Shown piece after piece: positions 8,359 to 16,634 of a stretch of 41,924 nt of DNA. Numbering within the stretch: the first letter of the stretch is position 1; each line of letters starts with the position of its first letter. The DNA comes from Streptomyces bambusae (GTDB lineage Bacteria; Actinomycetota; Actinomycetes; Streptomycetales; Streptomycetaceae), in NCBI RefSeq assembly GCF_020532645.1, contig NZ_JAJAUZ010000060.1, forward strand, positions 1-41,924, given 5' to 3'. The translations under genes and the position numbers were made by a program. The notes beneath the pieces are model-generated. The model was not told where the DNA came from. It saw nothing but the letters and a program-made list of their open reading frames with translations, and searched no databases.

Positions 8359-9033
8359 TCACCCGTCCACCCCGCCCGCCATTCGCCGGGCGGCCACCGC
8401 CACCCCGGCCGGCAGGACGACCGCCATGCCCAGTGCCCAGCCCGGCCCCGGACCGGCGTACAGCAGGCCGCCGGCCAGCGCGCCGAGGAACAGCACGGTC
8501 ACGGACAGCCCCCGGCGTACCGCCGCCGCCCGGTCCCGGGCGGCGGCCAGCCCGGTCAGGGTGCCGGTCATCACCGTGGTCACCAGGTCGGGAACGCCGA
8601 GCCGGCGCACCGCCCCGTTCTGCATCCCCATCGCCACCGCGAGCGGCACCAGCACGGCGTACCGCCCGGCCCCGCACGCGTGGCAGACCAGCGCCGCCCC
8701 GGCCAGCACCGCCTGGGTGGCGGCCGTCCCTGCGAGCAGCCGGTCCGCACCGGCCTCCGGCCACCGTCCGGCCACCGCGGCGCCCGCCAGGAACGCGGCC
8801 AGTGCGGTCAGCGACGCCGCGACGGAGAAACCGCCGGCCCCGGCCAGCGCGAAGCCGAGGAACACGACGTTCCCCGTCATGTTCGCCACGAACACCCGCC
8901 CCAGCGCCAGGAAGCTGACCGCGTCCACCAGCCCGCTGACCAGCGTCAGCACCAGCAGCAGCGGCGCCTGCCGGGCCCGCGGATGGCCCTCCGGGAACAG
9001 CCACCGGGCCGGCCCGCGCTCCGCACCCCGCAT
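8359..9033 (-). CDS. DUF1275 (YoaK-like) membrane protein
   Basis: A 224-residue protein with about six hydrophobic segments. The family hallmarks are LTLVSGLVDAVSFLALGRVFVANMTGNVVFLGFAL near the N-terminus and AMGMQNGAVRRLGVPDLVTTVMTGTLTGLAA in the middle. Function of the family is not established; a transporter-like role is often suggested. The frame stays open far upstream (to about 9858) because of high GC, but the family N-terminus begins at ATG 9033, which I take as the start. Confidence 0.88.
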   Translation of the reverse strand: MRGAERGPARWLFPEGHPRARQAPLLLVLTLVSGLVDAVSFLALGRVFVANMTGNVVFLGFALAGAGGFSVAASLTALAAFLAGAAVAGRWPEAGADRLLAGTAATQAVLAGAALVCHACGAGRYAVLVPLAVAMGMQNGAVRRLGVPDLVTTVMTGTLTGLAAARDRAAAVRRGLSVTVLFLGALAGGLLYAGPGPGWALGMAVVLPAGVAVAARRMAGGVDG

Positions 9034-9086
9034 GCCCCCAGTGCACCAGCCGGGGCGCCGCCCCGCGACTTGCGCCCGGCGCGGCC

Positions 9087-9887
9087 CTACAGCGCGAGCA
9101 CCGGCCGGACCGAGAGGCAGTCCCACAGGCCCCCGCCGTCCGGCCCGTACACGAACTCGGCCGTGTACGGGTTCCGGTTGGCGGTGGCCAGCGGGAGCCA
9201 CGACAGCAGGGTGCCGTAGCCGCCGCAGACGGACTCGCCGCCGTCGCCGCCGTGGACCGCGGTGCCGTCGGTGGACATCTCCGCGCGGTAGGTGTCGTAC
9301 GCGATGCGCAGCCCGAAGGCGTTCGGCAGGTTCTGCGGGCCGTCGGCGTCGCCGTAGGGGATGCGGTCGAGGGGGCATGCGTCGCCCCAGCGGAACAGGG
9401 TGCCGCGGCCGGCGCCGCACGCGTGCTCCCACTCGTCGGGGCCGGGTATCCGCAGGCCGTCGGCCGCGAGCAGGGCCGGCAGCCCGTCGGGCTCCTCGGT
9501 CAGGTCCTCGTCCTGCACGGCCATCAGCACGGCGGGCAGGACGACCTCGCGGCGCGGGCTCAGCAGCTGCGCGAGGTGGCCGCGCAGGTCCTCGGCGCCG
9601 TACCCGTACCCCTCCGCCGCGCTCTCGGCGAAGTCGGCCTCCTGCTCCGGCGTCGGCTGCCAGGCGTCCGGGTCGAAGCCCAGGGTCACCCGGCCGCCCG
9701 GTATCAGTGCGAAGTCCCGCCCCGCCCGCTCGATCCGTACGCGGTGCAGCGGCGCGCCGAGGTGCGCGGCGGTCGTGACGGCGGCCACCCGGCCGCCGGC
9801 CTGCGCCGCGGCCCGCTCGGCGAACCGGCGTGCGGTGGCCCCGTCGAAGGAGCGCCACTGGTCGAGGGTGAGATCAGCGAGGGACAT
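9087..9887 (-). CDS. SUMF1/formylglycine-generating-enzyme-like domain protein
   Basis: A 266-residue protein. The C-terminal half follows the SUMF1 pattern loosely: LIPGGRVTLGFDPDAW, LRIPGPDEWEHACGAGRGTLFRWGDACP, NAFGLRIAYDTYRAEM, ESVCGGYG and a final SVRPVLAL. The middle is longer and more acidic than in typical family members, and the GNVWEW core is not evident, so it is a divergent member; formylglycine formation should not be assumed. One Cys in ESVCGGYG is of interest. Start ATG 9887. It is upstream and on the same strand as the DUF1275 gene, 53 bases apart, and downstream of marR. Confidence 0.6.
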   Translation of the reverse strand: MSLADLTLDQWRSFDGATARRFAERAAAQAGGRVAAVTTAAHLGAPLHRVRIERAGRDFALIPGGRVTLGFDPDAWQPTPEQEADFAESAAEGYGYGAEDLRGHLAQLLSPRREVVLPAVLMAVQDEDLTEEPDGLPALLAADGLRIPGPDEWEHACGAGRGTLFRWGDACPLDRIPYGDADGPQNLPNAFGLRIAYDTYRAEMSTDGTAVHGGDGGESVCGGYGTLLSWLPLATANRNPYTAEFVYGPDGGGLWDCLSVRPVLAL

Positions 9888-9955
9888 GACCGGAGTGTTC
9901 CACAGGGGTCCGACAGCGCCCCCGGTGCAGGCGGCGGCTGTGGAAAACCCCCGGG

Positions 9956-10420
9956 TCACGCTCCCTCGCGCCCCAGCCCCTCCACCGCGGCCACCAGCGG
10001 AGCCAGCTCCGGCACGGCCGCCGCCGCGGCCAGCGCCTCGCGCAGCGCGGCGTCGTTGGTCGGGCGGGCCTCCTCCAGCAGGGTCCGGCCCGCCTCGGAG
10101 ACGTCGGTGTAGATGCCCCGGCGGTCGGTCGGGCACAGGTACCGGGACAGCAGGCCGCGGTCCTCCAGGCGCGTGACCAGCCGGGTCGTCGCGCTCTGGC
10201 TGAGCACCACGGCATCCGCGACCTGCTTCATCTGCAGGTGCCCGCCCGGCCCGTCGTGCTGCTTGCCCAGCACGTTGAGCAGGGAGAACTCGCGGACGCT
10301 CAGCCCGTGTCCGGCCTGGAGGGCCTTCTCGACATGGGCCTCGATCCGGCCGTGCAGCAGGGACAGGGCGCACCAGCCCTGCGCCAGGGCGGCGGCGGGT
10401 GCGCTCTCCGTGGCGGTCAT
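9956..10420 (-). CDS. MarR-family transcriptional regulator
   Basis: A 154-residue winged-helix regulator. The recognition region reads LQMKQVADAVVLSQSATTRLVTRLEDRGLLSRYLCPTDRRGIYTDVSEAGRTLLEEA, with the DRR wing typical of the family. N- and C-terminal helices should form the dimer interface. It is transcribed away from the MFS exporter gene; the shared 200-base region carries a set of TGCAA half-sites, so it likely represses itself and the exporter until a ligand binds. Start ATG 10420 is preceded by AAGGAG on the minus strand. Confidence 0.92.
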   Translation of the reverse strand: MTATESAPAAALAQGWCALSLLHGRIEAHVEKALQAGHGLSVREFSLLNVLGKQHDGPGGHLQMKQVADAVVLSQSATTRLVTRLEDRGLLSRYLCPTDRRGIYTDVSEAGRTLLEEARPTNDAALREALAAAAAVPELAPLVAAVEGLGREGA

Positions 10421-10507
10421 CGCGGCTCCTTCTCCGGTTTCCGGGCGTCCGGCGCCTTCCCGGCGTGCCCGCCCCGCCCAGGATAGTCGACCACCGCGAT
10501 AGCCCGC

Positions 10508-10553
10508 GTTTGCAAGTATCAGGCGTCTGCAATTAATGTGGACGCATGCAAAC
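10508..10553. promoter_or_regulatory. Probable MarR operator between marR and MFS gene
   Basis: GTTTGCA (10508-10514) is inverted as TGCAAAC (10547-10553). A further inverted pair, TTGCA (10510-10514) and TGCAA (10528-10532), lies inside, and AATTAATG gives a locally AT-rich promoter-like patch. Three TGCAA-type half-sites in 46 bases in an otherwise GC-rich gap between divergent regulator and exporter fit a MarR operator. Confidence 0.6.
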
Positions 10554-10624
10554 CGCGGACGCCGTGCAGTTCCTGCCCCCGACCCGCGGACCACCCCCTC
10601 CGGACCTCTGTGAAGGACCCCGCC

Positions 10625-11893
10625 ATGCCCCTCGCCCTCCTCGCCCTCGCCATCGGGGCCTTCGGGATCGGCACCACCGAGTTCGTCATCATGGGCCTGC
10701 TCCCCGAGGTCGCCGCCGACTACGGGGTCCCCATCCCCACCGCCGGCCTGCTGGTCACCGGATACGCACTGGGCGTGGTGCTGGGCGCGCCGCTCATGAC
10801 GGTCCTCGGCACCCGGATCCCCCGCAAGCGCATGCTGATGCTGCTCATGGGCCTCTTCATCGCCGGAAACCTGCTCTCCGCCCTGGCCCCGGCCTTCGGC
10901 CTGATGCTGGCCGGCCGGGTCGTCGCCTCGCTCGCCCACGGCGCCTTCTTCGGCATCGGCGCCGTCGTCGCCGCCGAGCTGGTGGCCCCGGAGCGACGGG
11001 CCGGCGCCATCGCCCTGATGTTCACCGGCCTCACCACCGCCAACGTGGTCGGCGTCCCGCTCGGCACCGTCGTCGGGCAGCACCTCGGCTGGCGGATCAC
11101 CTTCTTCGCCGTCGCCGGCCTCGGCGTCCTCGGCCTGCTCGGCATCGCCCGACTGGTCCCCGACCTGCCCCGGCAGGAAGGCGTCCGGATCCGCCACGAA
11201 CTGGCCGCCCTCCGCCAGGTCCAGGTGCTGCTCGCCATGGCGATGACCGTGCTCGGCTTCGGCGGGGTGTTCGCCGCCATCACCTACATCACGCCGATGA
11301 TGACCGAGGTCGCCGGCTTCGCCGACGGCTCCGTCAGCTGGCTGCTGGTCCTGTTCGGTCTCGGCATGGTCGCCGGCAACCTGCTCGGCGGCCGGTTCGC
11401 CGACCGCGCCCTGATGCCCATGCTGTACGGCTCCCTGGGCGCGCTGGCCCTCGTCCTCGCCCTGTTCACGCTGACCGCCCACAGCAAGGCCGGCGCCGCC
11501 GTCACCGTCGTCCTCATCGGCGCCCTCGGCTTCGCGACCGTGCCCCCGCTGCAGAAGCGGGTCCTCGACCAGGCCGCCGGCGCCCCCACCCTGGCCTCCG
11601 CCGTCAACATCGGCGCCTTCAACCTCGGCAACGCACTCGCCGCCTGGCTCGGCGGCCTGGTGATCTCCGCCGGCCTCGGCTGGACCGCCCCGAACTGGGT
11701 CGGTGCCGCCCTCGCCGCCTCCGCCCTGGTGCTCGCCCTGGTCTCCGGCGCCCTGGAACGGCGTACCGCAGCCCGCCCGGGCCGCATCGTCACCGCCGGC
11801 GCCGCGCCCGCAGGCGCCACCGGGCCGGACGCCGCCACCGCCCCCTCCGGCACCGGGCCGGACGCCGCCGCCCTCGCCCGCACCGCCGGCTGA
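10625..11893 (+). CDS. MFS transporter, DHA1 drug:proton antiporter type
   Basis: A 422-residue protein with about 12 membrane segments. The N-terminus LALAIGAFGIGTTEFVIMGLLPEVAADYGV and TAGLLVTGYALGVVLGAPLMTVLGTRIPRKRMLM (loop 2-3 motif) are diagnostic of the AraJ/chloramphenicol-efflux-like DHA1 branch. After segment 12 comes a hydrophilic Ala/Pro/Gly-rich tail with two GPDAA repeats. ATG 10625 has AAGGA a short distance upstream. The divergent MarR regulator and operator suggest inducible export of a toxic compound, substrate unknown. Confidence 0.92.
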   Translation: MPLALLALAIGAFGIGTTEFVIMGLLPEVAADYGVPIPTAGLLVTGYALGVVLGAPLMTVLGTRIPRKRMLMLLMGLFIAGNLLSALAPAFGLMLAGRVVASLAHGAFFGIGAVVAAELVAPERRAGAIALMFTGLTTANVVGVPLGTVVGQHLGWRITFFAVAGLGVLGLLGIARLVPDLPRQEGVRIRHELAALRQVQVLLAMAMTVLGFGGVFAAITYITPMMTEVAGFADGSVSWLLVLFGLGMVAGNLLGGRFADRALMPMLYGSLGALALVLALFTLTAHSKAGAAVTVVLIGALGFATVPPLQKRVLDQAAGAPTLASAVNIGAFNLGNALAAWLGGLVISAGLGWTAPNWVGAALAASALVLALVSGALERRTAARPGRIVTAGAAPAGATGPDAATAPSGTGPDAAALARTAG

Positions 11894-11967
11894 CGCCCGC
11901 CGGACCCGCCCCGCCGCCCACCCCTCAGGTCGCGCCGCACCCCCGCCCATGGCACGTTGGAGGAACC

Positions 11968-13647
11968 GTGGAGCGGGGCGTACGGGTACACACGATGATG
12001 CGGCAGCGAACCAGCAGCAGTGCCATCGCGACGGCAACCGCCGCCGCGATCCTGCTGCTCGCCGCCCCCGCCTGCAGCGCCGCCGACGGCCCGGACGACA
12101 CCCGCCCCGGCACCGCGCCGGCCTCGGCACCCCGGACCCCGACCGCCGGGCAGTCCCGTACCCCGGCGGCCGCGCCCACCCCCGCGGACAGCCCGCCGCC
12201 GCCCTCCCGGCCGCCCCGGGCCATCCCCGCCGTCCGGGAGTTCGAGCCCGCCACCGGCCCCGGCTGGCGGCCCACGCCAGGCGCCCGGGTCGTCACCGCC
12301 GCCGGGGCCGCCGGAGCCGGACTCGCCGACGAGGCCCGGCTGCTGGCCGGCGAACTCGACCTTGGCGTCGCCGAAGGCGCCGCCCCCGGCCCGGGCGACA
12401 TCCAGCTCGCCCTCGCCCCGAAGCAGCCCGGCGGTCCCGAGTCCTACACCCTCACCACCCGCGGCGGCCGGGTCGTCATCAGCGGTCCCGACCAGGCCGG
12501 CGTCTTCTACGGCACCCGCACCCTCGGCCAGGCCGTACGCGCCGACGGGTTCCTCGGCGAGGGCACCGTCCGCGACCGGCCCGCCAAGCCGCAGCGCGGC
12601 CTGCACCTCGACATCGCCCGGAAGTCCTTCACCGCCGACTGGATCGAGGCCCGAGTCCGCGAACTCGCCGACCTCAAACTCAACCAGCTCGCCCTGCACT
12701 TCTCCGACGACCAGGGCTTCCGCATCGAATCCACCCGCCACCCCGAGATCGTCTCCACCCCGCACCTCACCAAGGCCGAGGTGCGGCGCATCGTGGACCT
12801 CGCCACCCGCCTGCACGTCACGGTGATCCCCGAGATCGACTCGCCCGGACACCTCGGCGCCGTGCTCCGCGCCCACCCCGCCCTCCAACTGCGCGACAGC
12901 CAGGGCCGCACGGTCCGCGGCGCGGTCGACATCTCCGACCCGGCCGCCGCGAAACTCGTCGACGAGCTGCTGCGCGAATACCTCCCGCTGTTCCCCGGCC
13001 GCCCCTGGCACCTGGGCGCCGACGAGTACCAGGCCCTGGTGTACCGGAACCCGGAGGCCTCCTTCCCGCAGCTCGCCGCCGCGGCCCGGCAGCGGTACGG
13101 GGCCGGCGCCACCGTCGGCGACCTGGCCACCGGCTGGCTCAACGACCGGGCCGCCGTGGTCGCGGGCGCCGGCCGGCAGCCCAAGGCGTGGAACGACGGC
13201 TTCTTCCACGGCAGCAAGGCCGCCGCGGACCCCGCCATCGAAGTCGAGTACTGGACCGGCAAGGAGATCGGAGCCCGGCCCCCGCTGGACTACCTCAACG
13301 CGGGCCGCCGGCTGGTCAACCTCAACGACGAGTACCTCTACTACGTCCTCGGCCAGCCGAACGACTTCACCTACCCCACCGGCCGGCGCATCTACCGGGA
13401 ATGGACGCCGCTCGTCCTGCGCGGCACCGCCCCGGTCCCGGCCCGCTGGGCCGACCGCATCCTCGGCGCCCGGCTCGCCGTCTGGTGCGACCTGGCCGGC
13501 GCCCAGACGCAGGCGCAGGTGGCCGCCGGCATCCGGCTGCCGCTGGCCGCCCTCTCCCAGAAGGTCTGGGACGCGCGGACCCCCACCCGCACCTGGACCG
13601 CCTTCACCGCCCTCGCGGACGAACTCCGCCGCCCGCCCGGCCCCTGA
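11968..13647 (+). CDS. Exported beta-N-acetylhexosaminidase, GH20
   Basis: A 559-residue secreted glycosidase. An N-terminal hydrophobic segment (AIATATAAAILLLAAPACSA) is followed by a Pro/Thr/Ala-rich linker of about 50 residues, a GH20b-type domain (DIQLALAPKQPGGPESYTLTTRGGRVVISGPDQAGVFYGTRTL) and the GH20 barrel. The catalytic pair Asp352-Glu353 lies in WHLGADEY; FSDDQGFRIES and EIDSPGHLGA are further family motifs. It should release terminal GlcNAc/GalNAc, probably from chitin-derived oligomers. APAC could be an imperfect lipobox. GTG 11968 is chosen for GGAGGA (11959-11964) just upstream; ATG 11995 is the alternative. Confidence 0.92.
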   Translation: MERGVRVHTMMRQRTSSSAIATATAAAILLLAAPACSAADGPDDTRPGTAPASAPRTPTAGQSRTPAAAPTPADSPPPPSRPPRAIPAVREFEPATGPGWRPTPGARVVTAAGAAGAGLADEARLLAGELDLGVAEGAAPGPGDIQLALAPKQPGGPESYTLTTRGGRVVISGPDQAGVFYGTRTLGQAVRADGFLGEGTVRDRPAKPQRGLHLDIARKSFTADWIEARVRELADLKLNQLALHFSDDQGFRIESTRHPEIVSTPHLTKAEVRRIVDLATRLHVTVIPEIDSPGHLGAVLRAHPALQLRDSQGRTVRGAVDISDPAAAKLVDELLREYLPLFPGRPWHLGADEYQALVYRNPEASFPQLAAAARQRYGAGATVGDLATGWLNDRAAVVAGAGRQPKAWNDGFFHGSKAAADPAIEVEYWTGKEIGARPPLDYLNAGRRLVNLNDEYLYYVLGQPNDFTYPTGRRIYREWTPLVLRGTAPVPARWADRILGARLAVWCDLAGAQTQAQVAAGIRLPLAALSQKVWDARTPTRTWTAFTALADELRRPPGP

Positions 13648-13670
13648 CCCGCCCGCCCGGCCCCTGACCC
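13631..13670. repeat. 20-bp perfect tandem duplication across a stop codon
   Basis: GCCCGCCCGGCCCCTGACCC occurs twice in a row (13631-13650 and 13651-13670). The first copy contains the last codons and TGA of the hexosaminidase gene, the second repeats them in the 3' UTR, leaving one base before the end of the converging sulfotransferase gene. Confidence 0.9.
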
Positions 13671-13671
13671 G

Positions 13672-14706
13672 TCACCCGGCCCCGGCCGCGAGCGCCCGCT
13701 CCCCGGGCGCACACGCCGCGCGCAGCACCGCCAGCTCGTCCGCGGGCAGCCGCAGGGCGGCCCCGCGCCGGGTGCCGTCGAGCCGCGCGCAGCCGGTGTC
13801 CAGCCACTCCGGGAGCGGTTCCACCCCGATGAACCCGGCCAGCCTGCCCAGCTCCCTGCGGGGCTCGTCGAGCAGGTCCTCGTACGCGAGGGAGGTCCGC
13901 GCCGGTGGCGGGACCGCGCCCAGGAACTCCACCCCCCGCCCGACCAGCTCCGACCACAGCGCCCCGAACCCGGCCGACGGCAGCACGCGCCCCATCAGCA
14001 GTGCCGGATCAAAACGTTCGGACGCCAGCAGCCCCGACAACTCCGGCGGCAGCGACCGGACCTGCGCCGGCGTCAGGTCCTCCACCCGCCGCACCCCCGT
14101 CCGCGCGGCCACCTCCCGGAGCAGCAGGATCATCCGGTAGCCCGTGTGGCGGCTCATCGACAGCGCGCAGTCGGGCCCGTCCCGGAACAGGTGCACGAAC
14201 CGTGCCTGCGGAAACACCCGCCGCAGCAGCGGCACCCGCTCCAGCGAATAGCCGGACCGCTCCACCACGGCCGTCCGCCCGAACCTCCCGCACAACAGGC
14301 CGAACAGCGCCTCGTAGTGCCCGGCGGCCGTCCGCTCCGGCCACCGCACCACCCGGGCCGCCAGCCAGTCCAGCAGCCCGTCCGGATCGTCGGTGAGGTG
14401 GGGGAGCACCATCATGGACAGCGCCGGGACGCCGGTGGTCTCCGTCGCGAACCGCCCCGGACGCCGGGGGTACAGAAACTCCGGCAGCGGCACCCCGCTG
14501 CGGATCATGCGCTCGAACATCGGGTTGGGCCCGGCGAGGAGCCGCCAGAACTCCCCGCCGCCGAGGACGCCGTCCGGGAAGCCGCGGCTCTGCACCGACG
14601 ACAGCAGCTCGTTGAGGCTGAGCACGTCAGGATGCGCGTTCAGGATCCCGGACAGCGCGGTCGAACCGCTGCGGCCCGTCCCGACGACGAATGTCAGCGT
14701 GCGCAC
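13672..14706 (-). CDS. Sulfotransferase-family protein
   Basis: A 344-residue protein of the PAPS-dependent sulfotransferase fold. The 5'-phosphosulfate loop VVGTGRSGSTALSGIL is at the very N-terminus, and FVHLFRDGPDCALSMSRH fits the 3'-phosphate-binding segment near residue 165; the C-terminal SLAYEDLLDEPRRELGRLAGFIGV is typical. Likely acceptors are a carbohydrate, lipid or natural product. GTG 14706 is preferred, with AAGGAGGAGG (complement of 14713-14722) spaced 6 nt upstream. Its 3' end nearly touches the converging hexosaminidase gene. Confidence 0.88.
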   Translation of the reverse strand: MRTLTFVVGTGRSGSTALSGILNAHPDVLSLNELLSSVQSRGFPDGVLGGGEFWRLLAGPNPMFERMIRSGVPLPEFLYPRRPGRFATETTGVPALSMMVLPHLTDDPDGLLDWLAARVVRWPERTAAGHYEALFGLLCGRFGRTAVVERSGYSLERVPLLRRVFPQARFVHLFRDGPDCALSMSRHTGYRMILLLREVAARTGVRRVEDLTPAQVRSLPPELSGLLASERFDPALLMGRVLPSAGFGALWSELVGRGVEFLGAVPPPARTSLAYEDLLDEPRRELGRLAGFIGVEPLPEWLDTGCARLDGTRRGAALRLPADELAVLRAACAPGERALAAGAG

Positions 14707-14832
14707 CGGACGCCTCCTCCTTCGACAGCGGCCCGCGCCGAGCACGCCACGGCGAGTCGGAGCCGCGGCAGCGGGCCGCGGCTCCGGACGATCCCCACCA
14801 GACTTCCCCGCCCGGCCGGCATCACACCGGCA

Positions 14833-16596
14833 TCACACCGGCCCCGCCCCCGACAGCAGCCGGGCCGGCAGGTACGCCGACTCCACCCGGATCCGCCAGC
14901 CCCGCCGCTGCGCCAGGCAGGCCAGGGCCAGCACGTCGAGGTCGAACAGGGCGTCCGTGGTCTCCCCGCGGTCGGCCACCGAGTGGTACGCCCGGTGCGC
15001 CTCCAGCGCGTCCAGCAGCGCCAGGTTGAAACTCTCCTCGTCGCCGCCCACCAGCTGCGACAGCAGCACCGCCGGCGGCGGGACGAACCCCCACTCCCGA
15101 GCCTGCTCCATGCCGCGCACCGCCCGCACCACGGCCTGCTCCACGTCCACGCCCCGCAGACAGGCGTGCAGCGCCTCCCGGTACGAGGCGTACGCCGACC
15201 CGTCCGCGCCGTTGACGGCCGGACCCGCCGCCACCAGCGGAGCGAGATCCTCCGGCGCGCCGCCGATCAGCGCCAGCGCCACCGCGTTCTGCCAGTGGCC
15301 GGGCCCCGCCTGGCGGCCGCGGAACGCCGGGCAGACCAGGTCGAACCCGCCGCACTCGCCCCGGACCTCGGTCCCCTCCTCGGCCACCGCCGCCCGGAAC
15401 ACCAGCGCACCCAGCTGCGAGGCGAACCGCAGCGCCGCGACCTGCCGGTCCGAACCCGGCCCGCCGTCGGCGCCGCGCAGCACGAACAGCCTCTCCTGCC
15501 GGCGCATCGCCTCCGCCACGTCGCGCGCGGCGACCCGTCCGTCCGGGCCGGGCGTCAGGTCCTCCCGGGTGTGCTTCTCGTACCAGCCGTCGATGTCCCA
15601 GGTCGGCTCCACGGGCCAGGCGGGCCGCTCGCACACCAGCGGACCGGCGGCCAGCGCCGCCACCGCGTCCGGACGCCGGTCCCGGCCGAACGCACCGACC
15701 CGCGGACCCTCCGGCGCGTACCCCGTCACCAGGCCCCGCGGCAGGTACGCCGTCTGCACCGGCACCTCCCAGCCCTCCGTGCGGTGGCCCAGCGCCGCCA
15801 GGGCCAGCGGCACCAGCGGCAGCAGGCTCCGCGGCGGCGCCGACGGTCCGTGCGCCGCCGGCACGGCCGCCAGCAGGGCGGTCAGCTCTCGGTCATACGC
15901 CTCCCGGTCGCCGCTCACCAGCGCCCGGATCACCCGCAGGGCGACGGCGTCCGACTGCTCCTGCAGCGCCTGCCCCGTCTCCTCGGCCCGCGCGGCGATC
16001 CGCGCCAGCGCGGCGTCCACCGCCGCGATCCTGGCCTCCCGCGGCGGCGGGAACTCCTGGTCGTCCGCGTTCAGATCCCCCGCGACACACACGAGGAACC
16101 CGGCGACCAGCTCGGCCGCCGGCATCCCGGCCGTGCCCTTCAGCACTTCCTTGCGCGCGAAGTGGAACGCCTCGCCGTCCCGCTCGACCCGGTCCGCGAG
16201 GATCGCCAGGCAGTACGCGTCGAGCCAGTCCCCGGCGCCCGCCTTGTCCCACCCCTCCGCCTCGTCACCCCGGTCGTACGACATGCCGAAGTTCACGTAG
16301 TCCAGGAATACGCTGAACGGCTCCCACGGGTGGTACGCGGTGTACCGGACCACGGCGCACGCCGCCTCGGCCGCGTCGGCCAGGACCGCCCAGGCCTCCG
16401 CCGAGTCCAGCGCGGGTTCGTCCAGCGACAGCGCCGCCAGGTGGTCGCGCATCTCGTCGCCGAGGTACTCCCACTCGTACGAACCCATCGGGCCCGCCTT
16501 CGACATGGACCGGGTCATCGAACCGATCCGGTTCGTGAAGTCCTTCCGTGCGGCCGCGAGCTTCTCCTCGGCCACCTGATGACGATCGATCACCAT
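14833..16596 (-). CDS. Tandem Imm49-like immunity protein
   Basis: A 587-residue soluble protein that looks like two Imm49-type domains fused. The ends of the halves match: LLPLVPLALAALG...GWEVPVQTAYLPRGLVTG (about residues 255-295) and LFDLDVLALACLAQRRGWRIRVESAYLPARLLSG (C-terminus). Upstream in each half is a helix-rich region with LDAYCLAILADR and QNAVALALIGG-type segments. Imm49 proteins are predicted immunity factors against polymorphic toxins, normally about 250-300 residues. No toxin gene is adjacent. GGGGAG abuts ATG 16605 but is 9 nt before ATG 16596, so the latter is taken. Family call is from memory of the motif. Confidence 0.65.
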   Translation of the reverse strand: MVIDRHQVAEEKLAAARKDFTNRIGSMTRSMSKAGPMGSYEWEYLGDEMRDHLAALSLDEPALDSAEAWAVLADAAEAACAVVRYTAYHPWEPFSVFLDYVNFGMSYDRGDEAEGWDKAGAGDWLDAYCLAILADRVERDGEAFHFARKEVLKGTAGMPAAELVAGFLVCVAGDLNADDQEFPPPREARIAAVDAALARIAARAEETGQALQEQSDAVALRVIRALVSGDREAYDRELTALLAAVPAAHGPSAPPRSLLPLVPLALAALGHRTEGWEVPVQTAYLPRGLVTGYAPEGPRVGAFGRDRRPDAVAALAAGPLVCERPAWPVEPTWDIDGWYEKHTREDLTPGPDGRVAARDVAEAMRRQERLFVLRGADGGPGSDRQVAALRFASQLGALVFRAAVAEEGTEVRGECGGFDLVCPAFRGRQAGPGHWQNAVALALIGGAPEDLAPLVAAGPAVNGADGSAYASYREALHACLRGVDVEQAVVRAVRGMEQAREWGFVPPPAVLLSQLVGGDEESFNLALLDALEAHRAYHSVADRGETTDALFDLDVLALACLAQRRGWRIRVESAYLPARLLSGAGPV

Positions 16597-16634
16597 CTGC
16601 TGCATCTCCCCGCCTTGCTCGTACGCGCCCCAGG

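Noticed and set aside
14833..16596. Toxin-immunity module with toxin
   Set aside because: Neighbours are a sulfotransferase and an allantoinase-type enzyme; no toxin domain or secretion marker was seen, so only the immunity-like gene is called.
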